Part shown: one piece after another, positions 1 through 6,821 of the stretch | How the letters are laid out: each line of letters starts with the position of its first letter | Position numbering within the stretch: position 1 is the first letter of the stretch | NCBI GenBank assembly: GCA_937871685.1 | Contig: CALMOL010000047.1 | Coordinates: 2,201 to 12,678, forward strand | Origin: an uncultured Verrucomicrobiota bacterium | GTDB taxonomy: Bacteria > Verrucomicrobiota > Verrucomicrobiia > Chthoniobacterales > SZAS-18 | Reading direction: 5' to 3' | Length of the DNA stretch: 10,478 nt | Translations under genes and position numbers: made by a program | The notes under the pieces: model-generated | What the model saw: only the letters and a program-made list of their open reading frames with translations | What the model was told of the DNA's origin: nothing | The model's database searches: none

Positions 1-27
1 CACCCCGCCCCACCAACCACTAACCGC

Positions 28-57
28 GGGGGGGGCCCCGTGCGGGTCACCCCCCCC
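28..57. other. G8/C8 inverted repeat (possible hairpin)
   Basis: Eight G residues (28-35) are followed 14 nt later by eight C residues (50-57), so the two tracts could pair as a GC-only stem. A TTTT stretch lies a few bases further on (63-66), so on the plus strand this could end transcription of a gene lying to the left of the window. The T-run is displaced from the stem, so the terminator reading is weak. The rest of 1-239 shows no gene that I can support. Confidence 0.3.
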
Positions 58-154
58 TACGCTTTTCCGCGATGGGCCGGCGCGAAGAACCGCGGGGGAG
101 ATAGACGGCATTGCCCTCAGCTGCGCGCGCAGACCATCACCTCCTTTGTTTTCC

Positions 155-173
155 CCTTCGTGGCTCTTCGTGG
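155..173 (-). repeat. CACGAAG-type dispersed intergenic repeat
   Basis: Read on the minus strand this is CCACGAAGAGCCACGAAGG, a doubled CACGAAG motif. Related copies lie at 3883-3905 and 4275-4315. Short repeats of this kind are common between genes in some Verrucomicrobiota (recalled, not checked). Its presence here argues that the flavoprotein gene starts downstream of it, not at the ATG codons at 111 or 174. Confidence 0.45.
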
Positions 174-239
174 ATGCCGCCTGCTTTCGGGTTTTATTCA
201 GGGCGGCCGTCTCGCTTCGCTCGGCTCTGCGGGGCCTTC

Positions 240-1499
240 GTGGCTTCCCCCACCGCCGCATTTCTCGCTGAGCCCCGCGTGGCGGTGGTGGGCGGCGGCG
301 CGGCGGGCTTCTTCGCGGCCATCGCGGCGGCGGAGGCAGGCGGCGGGCCGGTGGTGATCCTGGAGAAGTCTTCGAGCCTGCTGGGGAAGGTAAAGATTTC
401 TGGCGGCGGCCGGTGCAACGTCACCCACGCCTGCTTCGACCCGGCGCTGCTCGTGACGCGCTACCCGCGGGGCAGCCGCGAGTTGCTTGGGCCGATGCGT
501 CGCTTCGGGCCGCGGGACACGGTGGAATGGTTTGAGGCGCGCGGCGTGCCGCTCAAGACGGAGGGTGACGGCCGGATGTTCCCGACGACGGACCATTCCG
601 AAACGGTGATCCGCTGCCTGCTCGACGCGGCCACCGCGGCCGGCGTGCAGATCCTCACCCGCGCCGGCCTCCAATCCGTCGAGCGCACGGCCGAGGGCTT
701 CCGCCTCACGCTGGACGACGGCCGCGCGATGACCTGCGCGAAGCTGATCCTCGCCACCGGCACCTCGCGCGCGGCGAACGCCGGCGGCCCGGCCGTGGCG
801 CGCGCGTTTGGCCACGCGGTTTCCGAGCCGGTGCCCTCGCTGTTCACCTTCAACATCCCGGACGAGCGCCTCCACGGCCTCGCCGGCGTGAGCGTGCCCG
901 CCGCGCGCGTGCGGGTGCCGGGCACCTCGCTGGACGAGACCGGCCCGGTGCTCGTCACGCACTGGGGATTGAGCGGGCCGGCGGTGCTGCGCCTTTCCGC
1001 GTGGGGCGCACGCGAGTTGGCGACGCGGCAATACCGCTTCGCCGTGCGCGTCCACTGGCATCCCGCGCGCAACGCCGAGGAAATCGAGCGCGAGTTGCGC
1101 GCCGCCCGCGAGTCCGCTCCACGCCGGATCATTGCCGGCGACGTCCGTTTCACGCTGCCCATGCGCCTGTGGGAGCGCCTCGTGGCCGCGGCCGGCTTCC
1201 GCCCCGAGGACCGCTGGGCTTCCGCCGACAACGCCCGCCTGCGCGCGCTGGCCGCGCAGGTGTCGGGGAGCGAGTTCACCGTGACGGGCAAGAGCACGAA
1301 CAAAGACGAGTTCGTGACCTGCGGCGGCGTGTCGCTGCGCGAGCTGGACTTCCGCACGATGGAGTCGCGCCTCGTGCCCGGCCTGCATTTCGCCGGTGAG
1401 TTGCTCGACGTGGACGGCGTCACCGGCGGCTTCAATTTCCAGGCCGCCTGGACCACTGGCTACCTCGCCGGGCACGGCGCGGCGGCAGGAGGCAAATGA
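240..1499 (+). CDS. BaiN/YhiN (HI0933)-family NAD(P)/FAD-dependent oxidoreductase
   Basis: This is a cytoplasmic flavoprotein of the HI0933/YhiN/BaiN family; physiological substrates are unknown for most members. Counted from the GTG at 240 (419 aa), the FAD-binding Rossmann motif GGGAAG is at residues 18-23. The family signature SGGGRCN is at 54-60, and the C-terminal FAD-contacting segment GELLDVDGVTGGFNFQ is at about 386-401. The open frame extends upstream to ATGs at 174 and 111, which would add 22 or 43 residues. That extension looks non-protein-like and overlaps a CACGAAG repeat, while the GTG start gives a length typical of the family and places the Rossmann strand about 15 residues in. 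No clear Shine-Dalgarno site precedes the GTG, so the start remains uncertain. It converges on sodA. Family assignment is firm; the precise reaction is not known. Confidence 0.9.
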   Translation: MASPTAAFLAEPRVAVVGGGAAGFFAAIAAAEAGGGPVVILEKSSSLLGKVKISGGGRCNVTHACFDPALLVTRYPRGSRELLGPMRRFGPRDTVEWFEARGVPLKTEGDGRMFPTTDHSETVIRCLLDAATAAGVQILTRAGLQSVERTAEGFRLTLDDGRAMTCAKLILATGTSRAANAGGPAVARAFGHAVSEPVPSLFTFNIPDERLHGLAGVSVPAARVRVPGTSLDETGPVLVTHWGLSGPAVLRLSAWGARELATRQYRFAVRVHWHPARNAEEIERELRAARESAPRRIIAGDVRFTLPMRLWERLVAAAGFRPEDRWASADNARLRALAAQVSGSEFTVTGKSTNKDEFVTCGGVSLRELDFRTMESRLVPGLHFAGELLDVDGVTGGFNFQAAWTTGYLAGHGAAAGGK

Positions 1500-1520
1500 G
1501 GGAGCCAGCCAGGGGCGGAC

Positions 1521-1558
1521 AAAAAAGCGCCCCCGGACCGTGGACGATCCGAGGGCGC
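1521..1558 (-). terminator. Rho-independent terminator of sodA
   Basis: The arms 1527-1537 and 1548-1558 form an 11-bp stem with one C/A mismatch (GCGCCCCCGGA against TCCGAGGGCGC) and a 10-nt loop. On the minus strand the stem is followed at once by six T residues (1526-1521). It lies about 50 nt past the sodA stop codon, so it ends the sodA transcript. On the plus strand there is no T-run after the stem, so it serves the flavoprotein gene poorly if at all. Confidence 0.88.
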
Positions 1559-1607
1559 CATGAAGAGGAGGATGAGCGCGGCAGCTTCCCAAGCTGCATG
1601 CGAGCGC

Positions 1608-2231
<624 letters not shown>

Positions 2232-2366
2232 GGGGATGGGCAGGATGGAATAGTTTGGAGGAAAGCCGGCGGCGGCACGGCCCGCGCGGCAGGGCTGAAA
2301 CGCTCCGCCCCGGCGCGCCGGCCGCCAAGGGATTGCGGGGCGGGTGACACGAGCCGGGAAAGGAAT
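2232..2366. promoter_or_regulatory. Divergent promoter region between sodA and the deaminase gene
   Basis: These 135 bp separate two divergently oriented genes and must hold the promoter of sodA and probably that of the deaminase. I see no convincing -35/-10 pair; the sequence is very GC-rich apart from an AT-richer patch at about 2249-2257 near the sodA start. An AAAGGA purine run at 2359-2364 sits just before the deaminase ATG at 2367, closer than the usual Shine-Dalgarno spacing. Confidence 0.4.
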
Positions 2367-2402
2367 ATGACCTATACGACTTATACGACCTATATGACCT
2401 AT
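2367..2402 (+). repeat. Four tandem copies of a 9-bp repeat at the deaminase start
   Basis: The units are ATGACCTAT, ACGACTTAT, ACGACCTAT and ATGACCTAT, each 9 bp and differing from one another at one or two positions. The array is in frame with the deaminase and would encode MTYTTYTTYMTY. Similar GTCATATAGGTC-type arrays occur between genes in Verrucomicrobiota as I recall it, so this is probably an intergenic repeat that runs into, or supplies, the start of the gene. Both the first and fourth units begin with an in-frame ATG. Confidence 0.8.
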
Positions 2403-2936
2403 GCCGCCCAAGCCGGCCCAGACGAGCTGCTCGACGACGACGCCCGCTTCATGGGCGAGGCGCTCCGGCAGGCCGCGCGCGCCGCGGCGGCCGGCGAGGT
2501 GCCGTGCGGCGCGGTGATCGTGCGCGGGGGCCGCGTGATCGCGCGCGCGGCCAACCACGTGGAAACGCTCCAGGACGCCCCCGCGCCCGCCGAGCTGCTC
2601 GCCCTCACGCCGGCCGCGGCTGCCGTGGCCGCCTGGCGGCTGGCCGACTGCGACCTCTACGTGACCAAGGAGCCCTGCCCCATGTGCGCCGGCGCGATGG
2701 TCCACGCGCGGCTCCGGCGCGTGATCTTCGGCTGCGGGGACCCGCGCGGCGGCGCGGCCGGCGGCCTGCTCAACCTGCTCCAGCATCCCTCGCTCAATCA
2801 CCGCTGCGCGATCACCCCCGACGTGCGCGCGGAGGAATGCGGTGAGATGCTGCGCGCTTTCTTCCGCGCCCGCCGCGCCGGCGGCGGGCCGCCCAAGCCC
2901 GGCGCGCTCTCCGCCGCTGCTGAGGACACGATGTGA
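2367..2936 (+). CDS. TadA-like tRNA adenosine deaminase with altered zinc site
   Basis: This belongs to the zinc-dependent cytidine/deoxycytidylate deaminase fold and is closest in pattern to TadA, which makes inosine at the wobble base of tRNA-Arg(ACG). Visible motifs (189-aa version): EVPCGAVIV at 44-52, the PCPMCAGAM zinc-cysteine motif (Cys104, Cys107), and TadA-like segments FGCGDPRGGAAGG and NHRC at 144-147. The first zinc motif should read (T)AHAE but reads APAE (73-76): the histidine ligand is Pro74 (codon CCC at 2586-2588), while the proton-shuttle Glu76 remains. This predicts poor or no zinc binding unless the base is a sequencing error. Start: ATG 2367 has a nearby AAAGGA; ATG 2394 would give 180 aa; the first residues come from a 9-bp repeat. 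I leave the symbol blank because activity is doubtful. Confidence 0.85.
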   Translation: MTYTTYTTYMTYAAQAGPDELLDDDARFMGEALRQAARAAAAGEVPCGAVIVRGGRVIARAANHVETLQDAPAPAELLALTPAAAAVAAWRLADCDLYVTKEPCPMCAGAMVHARLRRVIFGCGDPRGGAAGGLLNLLQHPSLNHRCAITPDVRAEECGEMLRAFFRARRAGGGPPKPGALSAAAEDTM

Positions 2937-2948
2937 TGCCGCCGATGC

Positions 2949-3785
2949 TCACGCGTCCGGCGCTCGGCCCGCCATGTAGTCGCTGATGGCGGCGAAGGGC
3001 ATCGCCTCGCCGAGCCACGCGAAGGTGCCGCGCTCCTTCGTTTCTTGGGCCGCGCGCAGGAAGCCGCCCATCGCGGCGCGGTGAAAGCTGGAGCCGATGG
3101 AAACGCGCCGCGCGCCCGCCGCGGCGAGTTCCGCGACGGTGAACTTCGCGCCGGCCAGCGCGTTCACCGGCAGCGGCGCCACGGCGGAGCAGACTGCGCG
3201 CACCGCGTCGAGGTCGGGCAGCCCCGGCGCGTAGAGCACGTCTGCCCCGGCCGCGGCAAAGGCTTCCAGGCGGCGCAGCGTGTCCGGTAGATCCGGCCGG
3301 CCCTGGAGGAAGTTTTCCGCCCGCGCCGCCAGCGTGAATGGGAACGGCAGCGAGCGCGCCGCGGCCACGGCGGCACGGACGCGCTCGACGGCGAGGTCGA
3401 AGTCATAGATGGGCTTGTCCGGGTCGCCGCTGGCGTCTTCCACCGAGCCGCCGACGAGGCCCACGCCGGCCGCGCGTCGCATCGTCTCCGCCACGACCTC
3501 CGGCTCATGACCGAAGCAATTCTCCAAATCCGCCGCCACCGGCAAGTCGGTGGCCTCCACGATGACCCGCGAGTGTTCCAGCGCCTCGTTGCGCGAGACG
3601 AGCCCCTCGCCATCGCGCCGGCCGAGCGAGAACGAGAGGCCCGCGCTCGTCGTGGCCAGCGCCTCGTAGCCGAGTGCCGCAAGGATGCGCGCCGAGCCGG
3701 CATCCCACGGGTTCGGGAGGACGAAGATTCCGCTCTCGTGCAGCGCCCGGAAACGGCGCGCCTTGTCAGCTTGGGAGAAGTTCAT
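2949..3785 (-). CDS. Isocitrate lyase/PEP mutase superfamily protein
   Basis: This 278-aa protein of the PrpB/phosphoenolpyruvate mutase group (TIM barrel, Mg-dependent cleavage or formation of bonds next to a carboxylate) is of normal length. Visible features are NPWDAGSAR at 25-33, TTSAG at 45-49, the metal-site region ADLENCFG at 85-92 (Asp86, Glu88), VEDASGDP at 115-122, and ARAENF at 154-159. The KRCGH loop of true isocitrate and methylisocitrate lyases is absent; in its place is a GDPDKPIYD-type segment seen in less characterised members. It is therefore probably not a methylisocitrate lyase, and the substrate is unknown. No signal peptide is visible, so it is cytoplasmic. Its stop codon lies 12 nt from the deaminase stop (convergent), with no visible terminator between. 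Upstream is a 531-bp repeat-bearing gap that must hold its promoter. Confidence 0.88.
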   Translation of the reverse strand: MNFSQADKARRFRALHESGIFVLPNPWDAGSARILAALGYEALATTSAGLSFSLGRRDGEGLVSRNEALEHSRVIVEATDLPVAADLENCFGHEPEVVAETMRRAAGVGLVGGSVEDASGDPDKPIYDFDLAVERVRAAVAAARSLPFPFTLAARAENFLQGRPDLPDTLRRLEAFAAAGADVLYAPGLPDLDAVRAVCSAVAPLPVNALAGAKFTVAELAAAGARRVSIGSSFHRAAMGGFLRAAQETKERGTFAWLGEAMPFAAISDYMAGRAPDA

Positions 3786-3882
3786 GCCGCCAACGAACCG
3801 CCACCATCGTCATCTGCAACACACGCGCTCTGCTCAAATCATCGAATTCCCAGCGACGCAGTTTCTTCGCAGGCTCTGTAAA

Positions 3883-3905
3883 CCACCGCGAAGGACACGA
3901 AGAGG
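3883..3905 (+). repeat. CACGAAG-type dispersed intergenic repeat
   Basis: CCACCGCGAAGGACACGAAG and the bases following match the doubled CGAAGGACACGAAG motif. It shares the 9-mer CCGCGAAGG (3886-3894) with 4307-4315. It is followed by the direct repeat AGGAAAGGGAGC found again at 4207-4218. Confidence 0.45.
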
Positions 3906-3980
3906 AAAGGGAGCACCCATGAACGCTTGGTGGGAATCAAGGCGTCGCCAGCGGGTGCGCTTGGCACGCTGGGGACAGCC

Positions 3981-4144
3981 GCTACTGGGACCGCTGGCAT
4001 CCTTGCCGGCAGGGTCCTCCAGGGCACCGACTTTTCCCCTCGGACTTCTGTGGAGCCGCAGAAGGCAGTGAGCCCGTTCAAAGGCCCGAGAATCAAGGTG
4101 CCCGGAAGGACCCTGCCGGCAGGGATGCCGGCGGTCCCAGTAGC
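3981..4144. repeat. REPIN/MITE-like inverted repeat, 48-bp arms
   Basis: The left arm 3981-4028 and the reverse complement of the right arm 4097-4144 agree at 44 of 48 positions, separated by 68 bp. Within each arm lies a smaller palindrome, perfect on the right (CCCTGCCGGCAGGG, 4111-4124) and with one mismatch on the left (4001-4014). The loop contains a further small hairpin (CTTCTG, 4045-4050, with CAGAAG, 4058-4063 region). Inverted pairs of short palindromic units are the layout of REPINs and small MITEs. There is no transposase gene and no obvious target-site duplication directly at the ends. Transcribed from either side, it would fold into a long stable hairpin. Confidence 0.85.
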
Positions 4145-4251
4145 TACCGCGCTGGGCAAAAGTGGGAGCCTGCCTTATCCGCGATGCCGTCGTGCCTTCG
4201 TGAAGGAGGAAAGGGAGCGTTTCGGACCGGGCCACACTCGGCCCATCGCAT

Positions 4252-4270
4252 TTCAGACCAAGCGTCTGAA
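4252..4270. repeat. Perfect 7-bp hairpin downstream of the hydrolase gene
   Basis: TTCAGAC (4252-4258) and GTCTGAA (4264-4270) form a perfect stem with a 5-nt loop, about 47 nt after the hydrolase stop codon on the minus strand. No T-run follows on either strand, so it is not a classic terminator, but it may protect or help end the transcript. Confidence 0.4.
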
Positions 4271-4274
4271 TCTG

Positions 4275-4315
4275 CTTTCGTGCTCTTCGTGTTGAAACCT
4301 CGGTGTCCGCGAAGG
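4275..4315 (-). repeat. CACGAAG-type dispersed intergenic repeat
   Basis: Read on the minus strand it contains CAACACGAAGAGCACGAAAG, directly after the hydrolase stop codon. It is of the same class as 155-173 and 3883-3905. Confidence 0.45.
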
Positions 4316-4316
4316 C

Positions 4317-5393
4317 TCACTTCTTCCCCGACGTTCCCAGCCCCGGCTCGTCGAGGAAGAGCTGGGTCTCGCGGAAGAGCTGCATGCGGTTCTTCTCCAT
4401 GATGATCGTGTGCGTGCCCTCGCCGATCTCGACGAAGCGCTTGTAGGACGCGCCGGTCAGCTTGGCGAAATATGCGCGCGTGATGGGCGAGGGAATGTCC
4501 GCGTCCCATTCGGCGTGGACGAGCAGCACCGGGCACTTGATGAGGCCGGGATCGTAGAGCGGATTGTTGGCCGACCAGCGCTCGCGCGTGTCGGCGATGG
4601 TGCCATTTGGCGCGCGCAGGACGGGCGGCGTCTGCTTCGCGCCGACCGCATCGGTGGCGAAGGTGGCGTCGGCCCATTTCTCAAACCAGCCGGTGGGGAT
4701 CAGGTCCGCCTTCTTGTCCTCCGGCACGCCGGTGAGCCAGCGCGCCTTGGCCGAGTCGCGGCTCACGGCGCGGTAGGCGCCGAGCGTGGCCTCGCCGCCG
4801 CCGGCCAGCGGCGGCGTGTCGCGCAGCCACTGCGGGGCGTAGAGCACGAGCTTGTGGACCTTGGCGGGATTGCTCGCCGTAAACCAGCCCATGGTGGACG
4901 TGCCCCACGACCAGCCGAGGAGGCAGAGCTGGCTCGTCCCGCGCTTCTTGAGGATGTATTCCACGGCGGAGCCCACGTCGCGCACCGCCGTCTCGGTGCG
5001 CACGATGGGGGCGTTCGCGTTCGCCGGCTGGTCCATCTCCGGCGGGCGCGTGGAGCGGCCGTAGCCGCGCACGTCCACGAGCCACACGTCCCAGCCGTGC
5101 CGCGCGATGTAGTCCATCCACGACAGGTCCTCGAGCGGCAGGTCGAAGGCGGTCTCGGATGGATACGTCGAGCCGTGGACGTAGAGCAGCGTCTTCTCGG
5201 CGGAGAATTTCTTCATCGCCTTCGGATGCTTGTTGCGGACGTAGAGCTGGATGCCCGCGTCGGCCGCGGGAACCATGAACTCTTCCTGCGTGATCTCGGC
5301 GGCCGGCAGCAGGGTCTCGGCGGGGGCCGGGGGAACCATCGTGAGGAGCAGCGCGGCCAAGGCCGCGACACGGGGAAGCGTGGGGAATTTCAT
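4317..5393 (-). CDS. Exported alpha/beta hydrolase
   Basis: This is a serine hydrolase of the alpha/beta fold, substrate unknown. With the ATG at 5393 (358 aa) it starts with a Sec signal peptide: a lysine/arginine n-region, a hydrophobic stretch AALAALLLT, and a likely cleavage after PAPA at about residue 25. The oxyanion-side HG motif is at 73-74 (YVHGSTYP). The nucleophile elbow is G-W-S-W-G at 160-164 (Ser162). The acid is probably Asp297 (in AEWDAD), with Asp299 as an alternative, and the base is His328 in GEGTHTI. The layout resembles poly(hydroxyalkanoate)/esterase-type alpha/beta hydrolases, but I cannot name a substrate. An in-frame ATG ten codons upstream would spoil the signal peptide and is rejected. 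It follows the disulfide oxidoreductase gene by 69 nt on the same strand and may be cotranscribed with it. Confidence 0.88.
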   Translation of the reverse strand: MKFPTLPRVAALAALLLTMVPPAPAETLLPAAEITQEEFMVPAADAGIQLYVRNKHPKAMKKFSAEKTLLYVHGSTYPSETAFDLPLEDLSWMDYIARHGWDVWLVDVRGYGRSTRPPEMDQPANANAPIVRTETAVRDVGSAVEYILKKRGTSQLCLLGWSWGTSTMGWFTASNPAKVHKLVLYAPQWLRDTPPLAGGGEATLGAYRAVSRDSAKARWLTGVPEDKKADLIPTGWFEKWADATFATDAVGAKQTPPVLRAPNGTIADTRERWSANNPLYDPGLIKCPVLLVHAEWDADIPSPITRAYFAKLTGASYKRFVEIGEGTHTIIMEKNRMQLFRETQLFLDEPGLGTSGKK

Positions 5394-5462
5394 CGGGGAA
5401 CCGCGCGAGCATGCGGCCACCACCGGTCAAGGCGAGCAGCGATTTTTCGCCGCCGCTTGGCC

Positions 5463-6821
5463 TCACTCGTAGATGTGCCGGATCATTCGCTTGAGATCAG
5501 AGGTGTAGGTCGGGTAAGCCCACGTCACGCATTCGAGGTCGCGCGCCGTCATGCCGAAGCGGATGGCCAGCGCGAAGACGTTGATCGTTTCGCCCGCGTT
5601 GTGCCGCAGCAGGTGGGCGCCGAGGATCTTGTGGGTGTCGTCGTCGAACAGGATCTTGTAGCCGCCTTGTTTCTCGCCGATGCGGACGGACGAGGCCCAC
5701 TCCTCCGTGGTGCCGCGGTGGACGTGGAATTTCAGGCCGCGCTTCCTCGCCTCCCCCTCGGTGAGGCCCACAGTGGCGAGGTTCGGGATCGTAAACACGA
5801 CGCTCGCCACGCCGGTGTAATCCAGCTTCTTGACGTTGCCGTGCGCGATGTTCGCGGCGGCGGCCATGCCCTCGTTGTCGGCCACGGGCGCGAGCTGGAA
5901 GGGCGTGGCCGCGGCGTCGCCGATCGCATACACGCGCGGGTTGGTCGGACTTTGGAGAAACTCGTTCACCTCCACGCCCTTCTTGTTCGCGGCCACGTTG
6001 CCGAGGTTGCCGTTGAGAATCGAGAGATTCGGATCGCGCCCGCTCGCCTCGATCACGAGGTCGGTTTCGTAGAGCGCCCCGCTTCCGCCGGTGACCACGA
6101 GTGCGCCGGCGGCGCCGCGCTCGATGCGGGTGGCCGGCTCTTCCAGCACGACGCGGATGCCCGCCTCGTGCGAGGCCTTGAGGAGCAAGTCCACCATGTC
6201 CGGGTCGAAGGCCGCCAGCGGCCGCTTGCCGCGGTGGAGGACCGTCAGGGCCGCCCCGGCGCGCGCGGCCACGTGCGCGAACTCGAAGGAGATGTAGCCG
6301 CCGCCGATGAAGAGCACGCGGCGCGGCATTTCCGGCAGGCTCAGGAAATCATCCGAGGTGCCCGCCAGCTCCGCGCCGGGAATGTCCGCGCGGCGCGGCT
6401 TCGAGCCGGTGGCGATGACGAAGTGCCCGGCGCGCACGACCTGCCCGCCTACCTGCACGCGATCCTCGGCGACGAAGCGCGCGCGACCGCGCAGGATCCC
6501 GATGCCGGCCTTCTCGAAACCCTCCACCTTCTCCTCCGGGAGGCCGTCGAGGAACTCATTTTTCAGCCGCTGAAGCGCCGGCCAATCGGTCTGCGGCGCG
6601 CGGTCGATCCCCTTGCCCACGAGGTGCGCGGCCATGGCCACGGCCTCCGCGTTGGCCACGAAGTATTTCTTCGGCTGGCAACCGCGCAGCGCGCAGGTGC
6701 CGCCAAACTCGCGCTCATCGGCCACGAGCACGCGCTTGCCGGCCTCGCGCAGCCCGTGGGCGCAATAATGCGCCGAGGTGCCGGAGCCGATGATGAGGAC
6801 GTCGGTGTGGATCTCGTTCAT
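5463..6821 (-). CDS. Pyridine nucleotide-disulfide oxidoreductase (glutathione reductase/MerA-like)
   Basis: This FAD flavoprotein of the glutathione reductase/dihydrolipoamide dehydrogenase family is full length at 452 aa and cytoplasmic. The FAD Rossmann motif is GSGTSA (12-17), and the redox disulfide is Cys43/Cys48 in GGTCALRGCQPKK (the usual form is CVNVGC). ATGS is at 137-140. The NAD(P) Rossmann motif GGGYIS is at 173-178, followed by LHRGKR (195-200), whose basic residues suggest NADPH. YAIGDAA marks the second FAD contact, and a C-terminal dimerisation domain is present. The C-terminal catalytic HPTxxE motif is replaced by YPTYTS (436-441), so the usual His-Glu acid-base pair is missing. 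It is therefore not a standard Lpd or Gor; the substrate is unknown. The leader is pyrimidine-rich (CCCCTCTCCTTTC before ATG) with no Shine-Dalgarno site. Confidence 0.9.
   Translation of the reverse strand: MNEIHTDVLIIGSGTSAHYCAHGLREAGKRVLVADEREFGGTCALRGCQPKKYFVANAEAVAMAAHLVGKGIDRAPQTDWPALQRLKNEFLDGLPEEKVEGFEKAGIGILRGRARFVAEDRVQVGGQVVRAGHFVIATGSKPRRADIPGAELAGTSDDFLSLPEMPRRVLFIGGGYISFEFAHVAARAGAALTVLHRGKRPLAAFDPDMVDLLLKASHEAGIRVVLEEPATRIERGAAGALVVTGGSGALYETDLVIEASGRDPNLSILNGNLGNVAANKKGVEVNEFLQSPTNPRVYAIGDAAATPFQLAPVADNEGMAAAANIAHGNVKKLDYTGVASVVFTIPNLATVGLTEGEARKRGLKFHVHRGTTEEWASSVRIGEKQGGYKILFDDDTHKILGAHLLRHNAGETINVFALAIRFGMTARDLECVTWAYPTYTSDLKRMIRHIYE

Larger units (their letters stand above)
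3786..4316. other. 531-bp gene-free stretch filled with repeats
   Basis: No open frame here looks like a protein; short frames translate to low-complexity repeat sequence. The stretch holds a 164-bp inverted-repeat element (3981-4144) and, around it, smaller repeats. A 12-bp direct repeat AGGAAAGGGAGC lies at 3903-3914 and 4207-4218. An 8-bp inverted pair CGCTTGGT (3924-3931) and ACCAAGCG (4257-4264) brackets the element. CACGAAG-type motifs lie at both ends. It separates two minus-strand genes: it should carry the promoter of the PEP-mutase-family gene and the 3' end of the hydrolase transcript. Confidence 0.7.

Noticed and set aside
198..1592. A 464-codon minus-strand frame opposite the flavoprotein gene
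   Set aside because: The plus strand encodes clear FAD-binding and family motifs over the same bases; the minus translation is alanine/arginine/histidine-rich with no motif.
5393..5423. ATG at 5423 as the start of the hydrolase
   Set aside because: It would place ten extra residues including Cys and Pro before a textbook signal peptide that begins at the ATG at 5393.
5435..5454. Hairpin with a five-T run between the disulfide reductase and hydrolase genes
   Set aside because: The T residues (A on the transcribed minus-strand message) sit in the loop and closing pair rather than after the stem, and two pairs are G-T. It is not an intrinsic terminator, so cotranscription remains possible.
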